Positions 1-9,798 of a DNA stretch of 64,000 bases are shown here, piece by piece. The translations under genes were made by a program, and so were the position numbers. The notes beneath the pieces were generated by a model. It was not told the DNA's origin and searched no databases. It was given only the letters and a program-made list of their open reading frames with translations. The stretch is from Bog-473 sp963828825. Lineage in GTDB: Bacteria > Actinomycetota > Acidimicrobiia > Acidimicrobiales > RAAP-2. Numbering within the stretch: position 1 is the first letter of the stretch; the number at the start of each line of letters is the position of its first letter. The stretch covers positions 1 to 64,000 of the forward strand of contig CAWHGF010000004.1 of NCBI GenBank assembly GCA_963828825.1. Reading direction: 5' to 3'.

Positions 1-221
1 GAACTCGTCCTGTCAGGCCGACAGCTTGCTGTCTCGGGAATCGAATGAGCCCTCTCCTTGAGGGCTCCGATGAACCGGACGGGAAGCGTCGGCGTAGTGA
101 TGAAGAGATCATCGCGACGTTGAGAAACTGGGAATCCTCAGAGGCCATATGCAGAGCTCCCTCTTAGAAGCAGAGGGATGAAGATATGGTCCACACCTCA
201 TGGCGACATGGGGATTCGGTG
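1..221 (+). ncRNA. Group I intron A in 23S rRNA, 3' part only
   Basis: This is the 3' end of a group I self-splicing intron whose 5' end and 5' exon lie left of the window. A P8-like hairpin (159-164 with 172-177) is followed by the conserved P7 3' strand aagatatggtcc (181-192) and a GCGA-capped P9 hairpin (196-202 with 207-213). Further hairpins lie upstream, including GAGCCCTC with GAGGGCTC. The last intron base is taken as G221 because 23S sequence resumes at 222 with AACTATAACGG, which places insertion after E. coli position U1911. No coding region is visible in this part. The exact insertion site is inferred, since the 5' exon cannot be seen. Confidence 0.8.
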
Positions 222-241
222 AACTATAACGGTCCTAAGGT

Positions 242-1065
<824 letters not shown>

Positions 1066-1323
1066 CGACTTTCCTACTGTCTCAACCACAGACCCGGCGA
1101 AATTGAAGTACGAGTAAAGATGCTCGTTAGCTGCATCAGGACGGAAAGACCCCGTGGACCTTTACTACAGCTTGATGTTGAGTTTTGGTACTATTTGTGT
1201 AGGATAGGTGGGAGACTTTGAAGCATTGGCGCCAGCCAGTGTGGAGTCAACCTTGAAATACCACCCTTTTAGTGCCGGGACTCTAACCTCGGTCCGTGAC
1301 CCGGATCAGGAACAGCGTCAGGT

Positions 1324-1355
<32 letters not shown>

Positions 1356-1574
1356 ATGTAACGGAGGCGCCCAAAGGTTCCCTCAGGCTGGTTGGCAATC
1401 AGCTGTCGAGTGCAATGGCAAAAGGGAGCTTGACTGCGAGACCTACAAGTCGAGCAGGTGCGAAAGCAGGGCATAGTGATCCAGCGGTTGCTTATGGAAG
1501 CGCCGTTGCTCAACGGATAAAAGGTACCCCGGGGATAACAGGCTCATCTTCCCCAAGAGTCCATATCGACGGGA

Positions 1575-1620
<46 letters not shown>

Positions 1621-1621
1621 C

Positions 1622-1657
<36 letters not shown>

Positions 1658-1680
1658 TACGCGAGCTGGGTTTAGAACGT

Positions 1681-2419
1681 AGATCACACTGCGTCCCCAG
1701 GAAGTAATTCCTGGGTGCTTACTGGCTCATATCGGTGAAACCCTGACTGAAACAACCGAACGTTACGGTCAGGGCAATACCGAGGGAAGGCCAACACGAT
1801 GGATGTGTCTACAGCGTCATATATTGCAGGATTCCTGGATGGGGACGGAAGCATTCACTTCCAACTCGTCAAGCAGAAGGAGTACCGGTTCGGGTTCTAC
1901 ATCCGGGCCAGCATCTCGTTCTCTCATTCGACCTCAGCCCGGCAGGGTCTGGACACGATCCAGACGTTGCTCGGAGGGGGCGGCTACATCAGAGATCGAG
2001 GCACCGGCATGAGTGATCTCGTGATCACCAGCCGGCCGATCCTCCTGCGCATCCTTCAGGAACTCGAGCCCTACGTGATTTTCAAGCGGATTCACGTCAG
2101 GCGAGCGCTGGAGCTACTTCCTCAGCTGGAACGAGTGAAGGACCCTCAAGTGTTCTTGCATCTAGCACGCGAAGTAGATGCATTTGCAACCCTAAACTAT
2201 TCGAAAACGAAGCGGATTTCCGCCGTAGATGTCGAGCAACATCTGCGTAGCATGGGCGTGTTGTGCCCCTGTAACGACTTCTTCGCCAGCAACAGCGAAG
2301 AGATGGCTTCTTTAGATCGATATGTCGGTCCGCAGACCCCTGTGGAAGCCATAACACGCCAGCCCCTCGAAAGAGGGTGGAGGTATAGTCTGTGCCCGTA
2401 GTAATACGGGATCAACATG
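1681..2419 (+). ncRNA. Group I intron C in 23S rRNA (insertion L2593)
   Basis: A complete 739-nt group I intron lies between U2593 and C2594 of 23S rRNA, inside the peptidyl-transferase domain. The 5' exon ends in U1680, which forms a U-G wobble with G1691 as the exon bases ACGT pair with the guide GCGT (1691-1694). P2 is the hairpin CCCAGGAA-GTAA-TTCCTGGG (1697-1716). P8 is CCCTC-GAAA-GAGGG near 2364-2377, the P7 3' strand is aggtatagtc near 2380-2389, and P9 is CCCGTA-GTAA-TACGGG at 2395-2410. The intron ends in the canonical G2419. All key elements are present, so it should self-splice. Confidence 0.92.
1799..2401 (+). CDS. LAGLIDADG homing endonuclease of intron C
   Basis: A 200-residue single-motif LAGLIDADG endonuclease encoded inside intron C, expected to act as a homodimer that cleaves the uninterrupted 23S site. 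The motif YIAGFLDGDGS is at residues 8-18, with its acidic metal-binding residues intact. The ATG at 1799 follows GGGAAGG at 1785-1791, a good ribosome-binding site. The reading frame is unbroken and runs through the ribozyme core, stopping at TAG 2399-2401 in the P9 loop, so its last 40 or so codons double as P7, P8 and P9. The family assignment is firm; activity and exact target are inferred from the intron location. Confidence 0.9.
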   Translation: MDVSTASYIAGFLDGDGSIHFQLVKQKEYRFGFYIRASISFSHSTSARQGLDTIQTLLGGGGYIRDRGTGMSDLVITSRPILLRILQELEPYVIFKRIHVRRALELLPQLERVKDPQVFLHLAREVDAFATLNYSKTKRISAVDVEQHLRSMGVLCPCNDFFASNSEEMASLDRYVGPQTPVEAITRQPLERGWRYSLCP

Positions 2420-2834
2420 CGTGAGACAGTTCGGTCCCTATCCGATGCAGCCGTAGGAGATTTGAGAAAGGCTGTCCCTAGTACGAGAGGACCGGGACGG
2501 ACGTAGCTCTCGTGTGCCAGTTGTCCTGCCAAGGGCACGGCTGGTTTGCGACCTACGGGTGGGATAAGCGCTGAAAGCATCTAAGTGCGAAGCCCGTTTC
2601 GAGATGAAATCTCCCACAGGGTTAACCTGGTAAGGCCCGTGGCTAGACGACCACGTTGATAGGCCGGAGGTGTAAGTGCAGCAATGCATTCAGCCGACCG
2701 GTACTAATCGGCCGAGGGCTTGGAGACCTACTCGTGCTCGTGCTCGCTTTGGAACGCTCAGGGGCTGCGGAAACGCAGCCTCAGGCGCGGCCCCGCCCGT
2801 AAAAGGGGTGGCTGAGCCCCGCTGAGTGCAAGAT

Positions 2835-2953
2835 TTCCGGTGGCCATGGCGGCGGGGAAACACCCGTTCCCATTCCGAACACGGCAGTTAAGCCCGCCCG
2901 CGCCGATGGTACTTGGGGGGAGGCCCCCTGGGAGAGTAGGACGTCGCCGGGAT
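2835..2953 (+). rRNA. rrf: 5S ribosomal RNA
   Basis: A typical 5S rRNA about 110 nt downstream of 23S. The conserved loop B/C stretch CCCATTCCGAACACGG starts near 2869 and the loop E/D region reads GATGGTACTTGGGGGG. The two ends pair as helix I, CCGGTG with CGCCGG. The ends are accurate to a few bases. Confidence 0.93.
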
Positions 2954-2959
2954 TTCTCA

Positions 2960-2996
2960 CGAGACCCCCTCAGAGCTTCGGCTCGAGGGGGTCTCG
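2960..2996 (+). terminator. Terminator hairpin of the rRNA operon
   Basis: A very stable stem directly after 5S rRNA: CGAGACCCCCTC with GAGGGGGTCTCG (12 bp), then a GAGC/GCTC extension closed by a TTCG tetraloop, with one bulged A. No clear U-tract follows, as is common in high-GC actinobacteria. Confidence 0.85.
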
Positions 2997-3254
2997 TACG
3001 TTCAGGACCGGATCGACTCTCGAGCGGGCGTAGTCGGCATAGGCCCGTGGATTCCCTTGCGCTACAGCTGCACGAGGCGCCGTCGCCGGAGCCCCCGGCA
3101 TTGTCGCCCTCCTCATGGGCGTCGTGGTGGCCGCGCTCGTGCGGTCTGATAAAGCTCTGGCGCGACGCCCGCAGCCGATCCGGCGCCGCCTTACCTCGAA
3201 CGCCCGCGGCCACGTGGGCTCGTCGGCGACCGGGGTGACCGCGACGCGCACACC

Positions 3255-3260
3255 TAGAAT
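3255..3260 (+). promoter_or_regulatory. -10 hexamer TAGAAT, leaderless start at 3267
   Basis: TAGAAT ends 6 nt before the GTG at 3267, so transcription is expected to begin at the start codon itself. Confidence 0.6.
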
Positions 3261-3266
3261 CAACCG

Positions 3267-4935
3267 GTGCCCCAGAACTCCTCCCAGCCGAATCGTCGCG
3301 CCCCGTCGGCGCGCTCGGGTGGGTCGGCGCGCCCGGCACGGTCCGCTGGCGCCGGGCAGCGGCGGAGCGGCGGAGGAGGCCAGTCGTCGCCTCGCAGCAG
3401 CTCAGGCGGGGGAGCGGAGGGCCGAGGCCAGTCCGCAGGAGCAGGAGCAGGAGACGGGACCCGTCGACCCGCGAAGAGCGGCGGCACCCGGGGGACCGCT
3501 GCGTACCGGGGCGGCGGTGGGAGCGGGAGCTCCAGCGGCGGGAGTGGACGCACGGGCTCGGGGCGTGGCGGAGGATCGACCTCACAGCGCTCACCGGGGA
3601 AGCGCACGGGCCAGACGGGAAGGGCCCGGCCAACCGGGACGCGTTCGGAGAATCCCCGGTTGGGCGCGCCCAGGACAGTCGGCCCGAGGTCCGGCGCCAC
3701 CAGGTCAGCCGCCCCGAGGCCGGGTGGCGCGAGGTCAGGCCCGCCACGCACCGGAACCGGCGCCCCCCGCCGTCGTTCCACGGACGAGGGGGGCAGGGAA
3801 GACCGACCCAGGACGCAACGCAGTACCACCCGCGGCGCCGGCGGGGGAGGGCGGCCCGCGACCGGGCGGCCGGCTCGTGAAGAACGGCCAGCGTTGCCGC
3901 GTCAGGCGGCGGGGTGGGGCAACGTGGCCCGCCGGGGCGCCCACCAGGTCAACCGCCGCGGCGACGATGAGCGCACCGGCGACGCGTCCGACGATCGAGA
4001 GCGTCGCCGTGGTGCGCCGCGGCCCTACCCCGGCGCACAGTGGACAGCGCGACGACGGCGCACGTGAGTGGGAGGACACGGACGCACCTCGAGCGAGAAC
4101 GAGAGGGCGCCGGTCCCGCCCCGGAGCGACGGACGGCGTGGCCGCCGGAAGGGCCACCACAGGCCGGACAGTGGCCGGCAGCGCCACGGCGGCGATTGCC
4201 GCGCTGTCGCAGCACCACGCCCTGCCTCCCGAGATCGCCACCGAGATCCGCAACGCCGCCGACATCGCGACCACCCGGCACCGGGAGCACCTGGTCGACC
4301 GGGCCGAGTCGGCCTACGGCGCCTACGACCGCGGGCGCTTCCAAGATGCGCTGCGCGCCATCAAGCCCGTGGCCGACGAGGCTCCCGGCGTGGCCGCCGT
4401 GCGTGAGCTGGCCGGGTTGGCCGCCTACCGGTGCGCCCGCTGGCGCTCGGCCGCCGGCCATCTGGAGGCGTTCGGGAGGTTGAGCGACTCGGCCGAGCAC
4501 CTCCCCGTGCTGATGGACTGCCAGCGGGCCCTGCACAAGCCCAAGAAGGTGGCCGCCCTGTGGGCGCAGCTCCGCCAGAGCTCACCCGATCCCGATGTGC
4601 TGGCCGAGGGCCGGATCGTCGCTGCGGCGTCCCTGGCCGACGCGGGCGACCTCAACGGGGCCATCGCCATGTTGTCGACCGCCGGGGCATCGAAGGCGCT
4701 GCGGAACCCTTCGGAGCGCCACGTGCGCCAGTGGTACCTGCTGGCCGACCTGTACGAGCGGGCCGGCGACGTCCCTAAGGCGCGGGAGTTCTTCGAACGA
4801 GTGTTCCGCACCGACCCCGAGGCCTACGACGTGGCGGAGCGCCTGCGGGGCCTGGGCCCGGAGCGCCGGCCCCGAGCCCGGCGGACCAGGACGTCGACCT
4901 CGACGAAGACGGGCCCACCCTCCTCCAAGGGCTGA
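3267..4935 (+). CDS. TPR-repeat protein with Arg/Gly/Ser-rich N-terminus, frame-broken
   Basis: The leaderless GTG at 3267 opens a low-complexity stretch of about 260 codons rich in Arg, Gly, Ser and Pro, which stops at 4067. The folded part lies in a different frame from roughly 4060 to 4935: about 230 residues of helix-turn-helix pairs typical of tetratricopeptide repeats (for example YLLADLYERAGDVPKAREFF), then an Arg/Thr/Ser tail. One extra base between about 4030 and 4065 joins the two frames into one protein of about 555 residues. Such proteins usually act as protein-binding scaffolds; no catalytic motif is seen. The precise break is hard to place because all three frames are open in this GC-rich stretch. 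Confidence 0.6.
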
Positions 4936-5017
4936 GCGCCCTCGGCGGCGACACAACCCGCGCCCGCGGGGCCTGCGCCCCTGCCCGCCGTCGCCCCCCG
5001 ACCCGTACCGCCTGGCG

Positions 5018-6343
5018 TCAGGGCGGCGGCGCGGTCGTGGTGGCCGCGGCCGGAGGTGCCGTCGTCGTCGCCGGCGGTGCGGGAGCCGTGGTTGTCGTCG
5101 CGCCCGGAGCGGTGGTCGTCGTGGTCGTGGGGGGCGGCGCCGTTCCGAAGTTCGGCCCTTCGACGGTGACCAAGGTCCCGATCGGGGTGAGCGGCCAGAC
5201 CAGGGAGGCGTCGGCGTAGCTCATCTCGACGCAACCGTTGCTCTGGGGGGTCCCGTACGAGGCGCGGATGAAGCCGTGCAGCGCGTCGCCACCGTTGAAG
5301 TAGCTGGCGTACGGGACGTTGGGGTCGTTGTAGGTCGAGCCGTCGGTGTTGGTCCCCTTCATGTCCGAGTAGCGCACGTGCTCGAACACGGCATAGGTGC
5401 CGTCCGTCGTGTCCGCGCCGGGTGCCCCGGTGTTCACCGGGATCCCCACGTACTGGGCCACCCCGTTGTTCCAGAGGGTCAGGCTCTGGGGCACCACCTT
5501 GTTCACGAGGACATAGACGTACGGCGTGGCGTCGGGCTTGTTGTTGATGAAGTCGTTGATCAGTGCCGTCCACACGGCGGGTCCCGCGATCCCGTCCACC
5601 CCGAGGTTGTTCTGGGTCTCGAACGCCTCGACGGCGGCCTTGGTGATCTCGTTCCCGCTGCCCTGGGTCCACTGCGAGGTGAGCTCCGAAGGCAGGCCGG
5701 GCCAGCGCCACGAGAAGGTACCGGGCTGGTCCTCGGCCAGGTCGGCCCGGCTCGGGGCGGGGCCACTCGGGGAGAAGCCCACCGGGAGGTAGTTGAGCTG
5801 GGCCAGGAGCTGCTGCAGGCGCAGGGTGTCGCCGGCAGCCACGCCGAAGGCGACGGAGTGCGAGGCCGGCAGGGTGGCGCCGCTCGCCGAGCGCACGCCA
5901 CCGGAGCCGCCAGGGATGGTCACCACCACCTGGGAGGAGGGGATGAGGGGGGAGTCGAGGGCGTACGACAGCGTGGTCGCATTCGTCCGCACCCACTTGC
6001 CGGCGATTTGCGGGGAGAGCACAGGCGCCGCCTGGTGCAGTGACACCGGGGCCGAGAAGGTCAACGAGATAGTGGCGTTCGGCGCGACGTTCTGCTCGCC
6101 CGGTGCCGGGTTGCTCGTCTTCAGGTAGAACGAGCCCGCCGCTGAACCGCCGGAGCCGGCCGGCCCGCCTGAGCCCGACTTGGACCGGCTGGAGCTCGAT
6201 CCGCTCGGAGGACCGGAATGCGTCGGCGGAGACGCGCCGGTGGTGAGGAACAGCACGACGGCAACGACGACGGCTGCGCCGAGCAGGAGCACCCACGGGC
6301 GGAGGCGCAACGGCCTGTCCGCCCGAGACTCGAGAACGTTCAT
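5018..6343 (-). CDS. L,D-transpeptidase with PG-binding and Ig-like domains
   Basis: A 441-residue envelope enzyme predicted to make 3-3 cross-links in peptidoglycan or attach proteins to it. The order is a membrane anchor (about residues 16-35), a Ser/Gly linker, an SbsA-type Ig-like domain opening with SNPAPGEQNVAP, a peptidoglycan-binding helical domain (VEAFETQNNLGVDGIAGP), a YkuD catalytic domain and a Thr/Pro/Ala tail. The YkuD signature is complete: HGFIRAS, then SNGCVEM with the nucleophilic Cys near residue 365. ATG 6343 is chosen because GGAGG lies just upstream; an in-frame GTG at 6376 is less likely. It is convergent with the TPR gene and divergent from the aldolase gene. Confidence 0.92.
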   Translation of the reverse strand: MNVLESRADRPLRLRPWVLLLGAAVVVAVVLFLTTGASPPTHSGPPSGSSSSRSKSGSGGPAGSGGSAAGSFYLKTSNPAPGEQNVAPNATISLTFSAPVSLHQAAPVLSPQIAGKWVRTNATTLSYALDSPLIPSSQVVVTIPGGSGGVRSASGATLPASHSVAFGVAAGDTLRLQQLLAQLNYLPVGFSPSGPAPSRADLAEDQPGTFSWRWPGLPSELTSQWTQGSGNEITKAAVEAFETQNNLGVDGIAGPAVWTALINDFINNKPDATPYVYVLVNKVVPQSLTLWNNGVAQYVGIPVNTGAPGADTTDGTYAVFEHVRYSDMKGTNTDGSTYNDPNVPYASYFNGGDALHGFIRASYGTPQSNGCVEMSYADASLVWPLTPIGTLVTVEGPNFGTAPPPTTTTTTAPGATTTTAPAPPATTTAPPAAATTTAPPP

Positions 6344-6534
6344 GGCCTCCGCTCGCCCAAGTCGTTGTCTGACCACGCAATCAAACCGCTGTCAGCGTAT
6401 GGGCCGAATCGGGGCGCGATGCGTCATGGGTAGCAGAACTGGTCGATTTTCGAGACGTCATCGGGGTGGCATTCCTGCGTCGCCGGGTGCCCATACGCCT
6501 GCGCCCGGGCCGGGGAGCGTTCCTGACCCTCCGG

Positions 6535-6540
6535 TAGCAT
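6535..6540 (+). promoter_or_regulatory. -10 hexamer TAGCAT for the aldolase gene
   Basis: TAGCAT lies 7 nt before ATG 6548, giving a leaderless transcript. This decides the start over an in-frame ATG at 6539 that overlaps the hexamer. Confidence 0.6.
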
Positions 6541-6547
6541 GAGGCGC

Positions 6548-7618
6548 ATGAGCACGAGCACCAAGAGCACCGACCTCCACGCGCTCCTCGGCGACGACGC
6601 GGACACCCTCCTCGGCTACACGGCCAAGGCCTTCCCGGCGGAGCACCTCACCCTCCCTGGACCCGACTACCTCAGCCGCGTCTTCACCGACAGCGACCGC
6701 AGTCCCACGGTGCTCCGGAACCTCGGATCGGTGTTCAACCACGGCCGCCTCGGTGGCACGGGCTACGTCTCCATCCTCCCGGTGGACCAGGGCATCGAGC
6801 ATTCTGCGGCGGCGAGCTTCTCGAAGAACCCCGCCTACTTCGATCCGCTGAACATCATCGAACTGGCCCTGGCCGGCGAGTGCAACGCCGTCGCCACCAC
6901 GCTGGGCACACTCGGCCTGGCCTCGCGCAAGTACGCGCACCGCATCCCCTTCATCTGCAAGCTGAACCACAACGCCTTCCTGCACGTACCCAACACCTAC
7001 GACCAGATCATGTTCGGCTCCGTGAGGCAGGCCTTCGACCTCGGGGCCGTCGGGGTGGGCGCCACCATCTACTTCGGCTCCGACGACATGGACCGGGAGC
7101 TGCAGCAGGTGTCCGAGGCCTTCGCCGAGGCCCACCAGCTCGGCATGTTCACCGTGCTCTGGTGCTACCTGCGCAACCCGGCCTTCACCAAGGACGGCGT
7201 GAACTACGAGGTCTCGGCCGACCTCACCGGCCAGGCCAACCACCTGGGCGTGACGATCGAGGCCGACATCATCAAGCAGAAGCAGCCGGAGAACAACGGC
7301 GGCTACACGGCCATCGGCTTCGGCCGGACCGACCCCCTCGTCTACGACGAGCTCACCACGGACAACCCGATCGACCTGACCCGCTGGCAGGTCGTCAATT
7401 GCTATGCCGGCCGCATCGGCCTCATCAACTCTGGCGGCGAATCCAAGGGCGACAGCGACCTGGCCCAGGCGGTCCGCACCGCGGTGATCAACAAGCGCGC
7501 CGGCGGCATGGGCCTCATCGTGGGGCGCAAGGCCTTCCAGCGGCCGATGAGCGAGGGTGCCGCCCTCATCCACACCATCCAGGATGTGTATCTCAACAAC
7601 GAGGTCACCGTCGCCTGA
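6548..7618 (+). CDS. fbaB: Class I fructose-bisphosphate aldolase (FbaB/DhnA type)
   Basis: Cleaves fructose 1,6-bisphosphate to dihydroxyacetone phosphate and glyceraldehyde 3-phosphate in glycolysis, and runs in reverse in gluconeogenesis, through a lysine Schiff base. The 356-residue protein is colinear with E. coli FbaB from end to end. Clear blocks are GTGYVSILPVDQGIEHSA, RIPFICKLNHN, GATIYFGS, SADLTGQANHL, then DIIKQK with the expected Schiff-base lysine, and AVINKRAGGMGLIVGRKAF. The start is leaderless. It stands alone between the divergent L,D-transpeptidase and a 300-bp gap. Confidence 0.96.
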   Translation: MSTSTKSTDLHALLGDDADTLLGYTAKAFPAEHLTLPGPDYLSRVFTDSDRSPTVLRNLGSVFNHGRLGGTGYVSILPVDQGIEHSAAASFSKNPAYFDPLNIIELALAGECNAVATTLGTLGLASRKYAHRIPFICKLNHNAFLHVPNTYDQIMFGSVRQAFDLGAVGVGATIYFGSDDMDRELQQVSEAFAEAHQLGMFTVLWCYLRNPAFTKDGVNYEVSADLTGQANHLGVTIEADIIKQKQPENNGGYTAIGFGRTDPLVYDELTTDNPIDLTRWQVVNCYAGRIGLINSGGESKGDSDLAQAVRTAVINKRAGGMGLIVGRKAFQRPMSEGAALIHTIQDVYLNNEVTVA

Positions 7619-7920
7619 CTCGGGGCGCCTGATCCATCGCCCCCTGATCCATCGCCCCTGATCCCTGGCTCCTGATTCCCTGGCGGGGCCGCCTCCCGGG
7701 GCCGCCACCGACCCCTCCGGAGGGGAGGGCCGGCAACACCCCGTCGGCCGCGGCGCGCAGATGAAGTCTGAATGAAGATGACCCTCCGTGCCCCGGGAGT
7801 AGGATTGCTCTCAACGAGCAACTCGGACGCAGAGTGCCGCGCGCCGTCGCGACAGGGTGCCGCAGGCCCGCGGGAGTGAGCCACATCTCTCGACGTCCAT
7901 GACATGAGACGAGGCAGCCC
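7619..7920 (+). other. Intergenic region with short degenerate repeats
   Basis: This 302-bp gap between fbaB and korA begins with four degenerate copies of a 14-15 bp unit (cctgatccatcgcc, twice nearly exact, then cctgatccctggct and cctgattccctgg) at 7628-7683. The remainder has no recognisable RNA or protein gene and presumably carries the korAB promoter. Confidence 0.5.
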
Positions 7921-9798
7921 GTGGTATCGGGAACGCAACACGAAACAGAGGTATTGGACCAGGTCATCGTGCGTTTTGCCGGGGACTCGGGCGACGGGAT
8001 GCAGCTCACCGGCGACCGCTTCACGACCAGCAGCGCCCTGCTGGGCAACGACCTGTCCACCTTTCCGGACTTCCCGGCCGAGATCCGGGCCCCCGCCGGG
8101 ACCCTGAGCGGGGTCTCCGCCTTCCAGGTCCACATCTCGGACCACGACATCCTGACGCCCGGCGACTCGCCCAACGTGCTGGTGGCGATGAACCCGGCGG
8201 CCCTCAAGGCCAACATCGAGCTGATGGCCAAGGGGACGGTGCTCCTGGTCAACAGCGATTCCTTCGAGGAACGGAACCTGGCCAAGGCGGGCTACGAGAG
8301 CAATCCCCTCACCGACGGCTCGCTCAGTGCGTACACGGTCTACGAGGTCCCCATGACCTCCATCACCCAGGAGGTCTGCAAGGAGGCCGGGGTCAAGCCC
8401 CGCGACGCCGAGCGCTCCAAGAACTTCTTCGCACTCGGCTTGGTGAGCTGGCTCTACACGCGGCCGGTCGAGGCCACCGTCGAGTGGATCACCGAGCGCT
8501 TCGCGGCCAGGCCCCAGGTCGCCGAGGCCAACACCCGGGCCTTCCGGGCCGGTTACGACTTCGGCGAGACCGCCGAGCTGTTCGAGTCCAACTACGAGAT
8601 CCGCCCGGCCACCTTCGAGAAGGGCGAGTACGTCCAGGTCACGGGCAACCAGGCGCTGGCCTGGGGACTGATCACCGCCACGCGCCTCGCCGGGGTGCCG
8701 CTGTTCCTCGGGAGCTACCCGATCACCCCGGCGTCGGACATCCTGCACGAGCTGAGCCGCCGCAAGGAGTTCGGCATCCGGACCTTCCAGGCGGAGGACG
8801 AGATCGCCGGGATCGGCGCCGCCCTGGGCGCCTCGTTCGGGGGCGCCCTCGGGGTGACGACCACAAGTGGCCCGGGTCTGGACCTCAAGTCCGAGACGAT
8901 CGGCCTGGCCATCAACCTCGAGCTCCCGCTCGTGATCGTCGACGTCCAGCGGGGCGGGCCCTCGACTGGCCTGCCGACCAAGACGGAGCAGGCCGACCTC
9001 CTGCACGCCATGTACGGCCGTCACGGGGAGGCGCCGCTGCCCATTGTGGCGCCCCAGACGCCGAGCGACTGCTTTGCCATCGCCATCGAGGCCGTCCGGT
9101 TGGCGGTGAAGTACCGCACGCCGGTGATCGTGCTCTCCGACGGATATCTCGCCAACGGGGCCGAGCCCTGGCGCCTGCCCGACCTCGACTCCTTCGAGGC
9201 GATCGAGCCCGGCTTCGCCACCGAGCCCAACCACGTGGACGAGGACGGCACGGAGTCGTTCTGGCCCTACGTGCGCGACCCCGGGACCCTGGCCCGTCCG
9301 TGGGCCCCGCCCGGCCTGCCCGGGCTGGAGCACCGGATCGGCGGCCTGGAGAAGGCGGACGGCAGCGGGAACGTCTCCTACGAAGGTGTCAACCACGAAC
9401 GGATGGTGCACCTCCGGCGGGACAAGATCGCCGGGATCACCGCCGACATCCCGCCGGTCGAGGTGAACGACGAGACCGGGGACGCCCAGCTGCTGCTCGT
9501 GAGCTGGGGCTCCACGTACGCCGCCGTGGCCGCGGGCGTCAAGCGGATCCGAGCCCGCGGCATGAAGGCGGCCCACGTCCACCTGCGCCACCTCCATCCC
9601 CTGCCCTCGAACCTGGGCGAGGTCCTGCAGCGCTACACCCAGGTGCTCGTCCCCGAGGTGAACCTCGGCCAGCTGAGTCGCATCCTGCGGGCCGAGTACC
9701 TGGTGGACGCCCAGACCATGTCCAAGATGCAAGGCGTGCCGTTCCGCGTCGGAGAGATCGAGGCGGCCATCACCGCGTTGCTCGGAGGGAAGTCATGA
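7921..9798 (+). CDS. korA: 2-oxoacid:ferredoxin oxidoreductase, alpha subunit
   Basis: With KorB this forms the oxygen-tolerant type of 2-oxoglutarate:ferredoxin oxidoreductase, which decarboxylates 2-oxoglutarate to succinyl-CoA. The 625-residue subunit has an N-terminal gamma-type domain (RFAGDSGDGMQLTG near residue 18; APAGTLSGVSAFQ) joined to an alpha domain (SYPITPASDILHEL; AEDEIAGIGAALGASFGGA; TTTSGPGLDLKSE; VDVQRGGPSTGLPT) and a transketolase C-terminal-like domain. This gamma-alpha fusion is the actinobacterial KorA arrangement. GTG 7921 follows a weak purine-rich site (gacgagg). Its TGA overlaps the korB ATG, so the two are co-translated. Substrate preference is inferred from family membership. 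Confidence 0.93.
   Translation: MVSGTQHETEVLDQVIVRFAGDSGDGMQLTGDRFTTSSALLGNDLSTFPDFPAEIRAPAGTLSGVSAFQVHISDHDILTPGDSPNVLVAMNPAALKANIELMAKGTVLLVNSDSFEERNLAKAGYESNPLTDGSLSAYTVYEVPMTSITQEVCKEAGVKPRDAERSKNFFALGLVSWLYTRPVEATVEWITERFAARPQVAEANTRAFRAGYDFGETAELFESNYEIRPATFEKGEYVQVTGNQALAWGLITATRLAGVPLFLGSYPITPASDILHELSRRKEFGIRTFQAEDEIAGIGAALGASFGGALGVTTTSGPGLDLKSETIGLAINLELPLVIVDVQRGGPSTGLPTKTEQADLLHAMYGRHGEAPLPIVAPQTPSDCFAIAIEAVRLAVKYRTPVIVLSDGYLANGAEPWRLPDLDSFEAIEPGFATEPNHVDEDGTESFWPYVRDPGTLARPWAPPGLPGLEHRIGGLEKADGSGNVSYEGVNHERMVHLRRDKIAGITADIPPVEVNDETGDAQLLLVSWGSTYAAVAAGVKRIRARGMKAAHVHLRHLHPLPSNLGEVLQRYTQVLVPEVNLGQLSRILRAEYLVDAQTMSKMQGVPFRVGEIEAAITALLGGKS

Noticed and set aside
2758..4536. Long minus-strand frames opposite the TPR gene
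   Set aside because: Low-complexity Arg/Pro/Ala-rich shadows of GC-rich coding DNA, with no domain and no start signal.
8484..9794. Upstream extension of the korB frame
   Set aside because: It lies in the shadow of korA; the ATG overlapping the korA stop is the natural coupled start.
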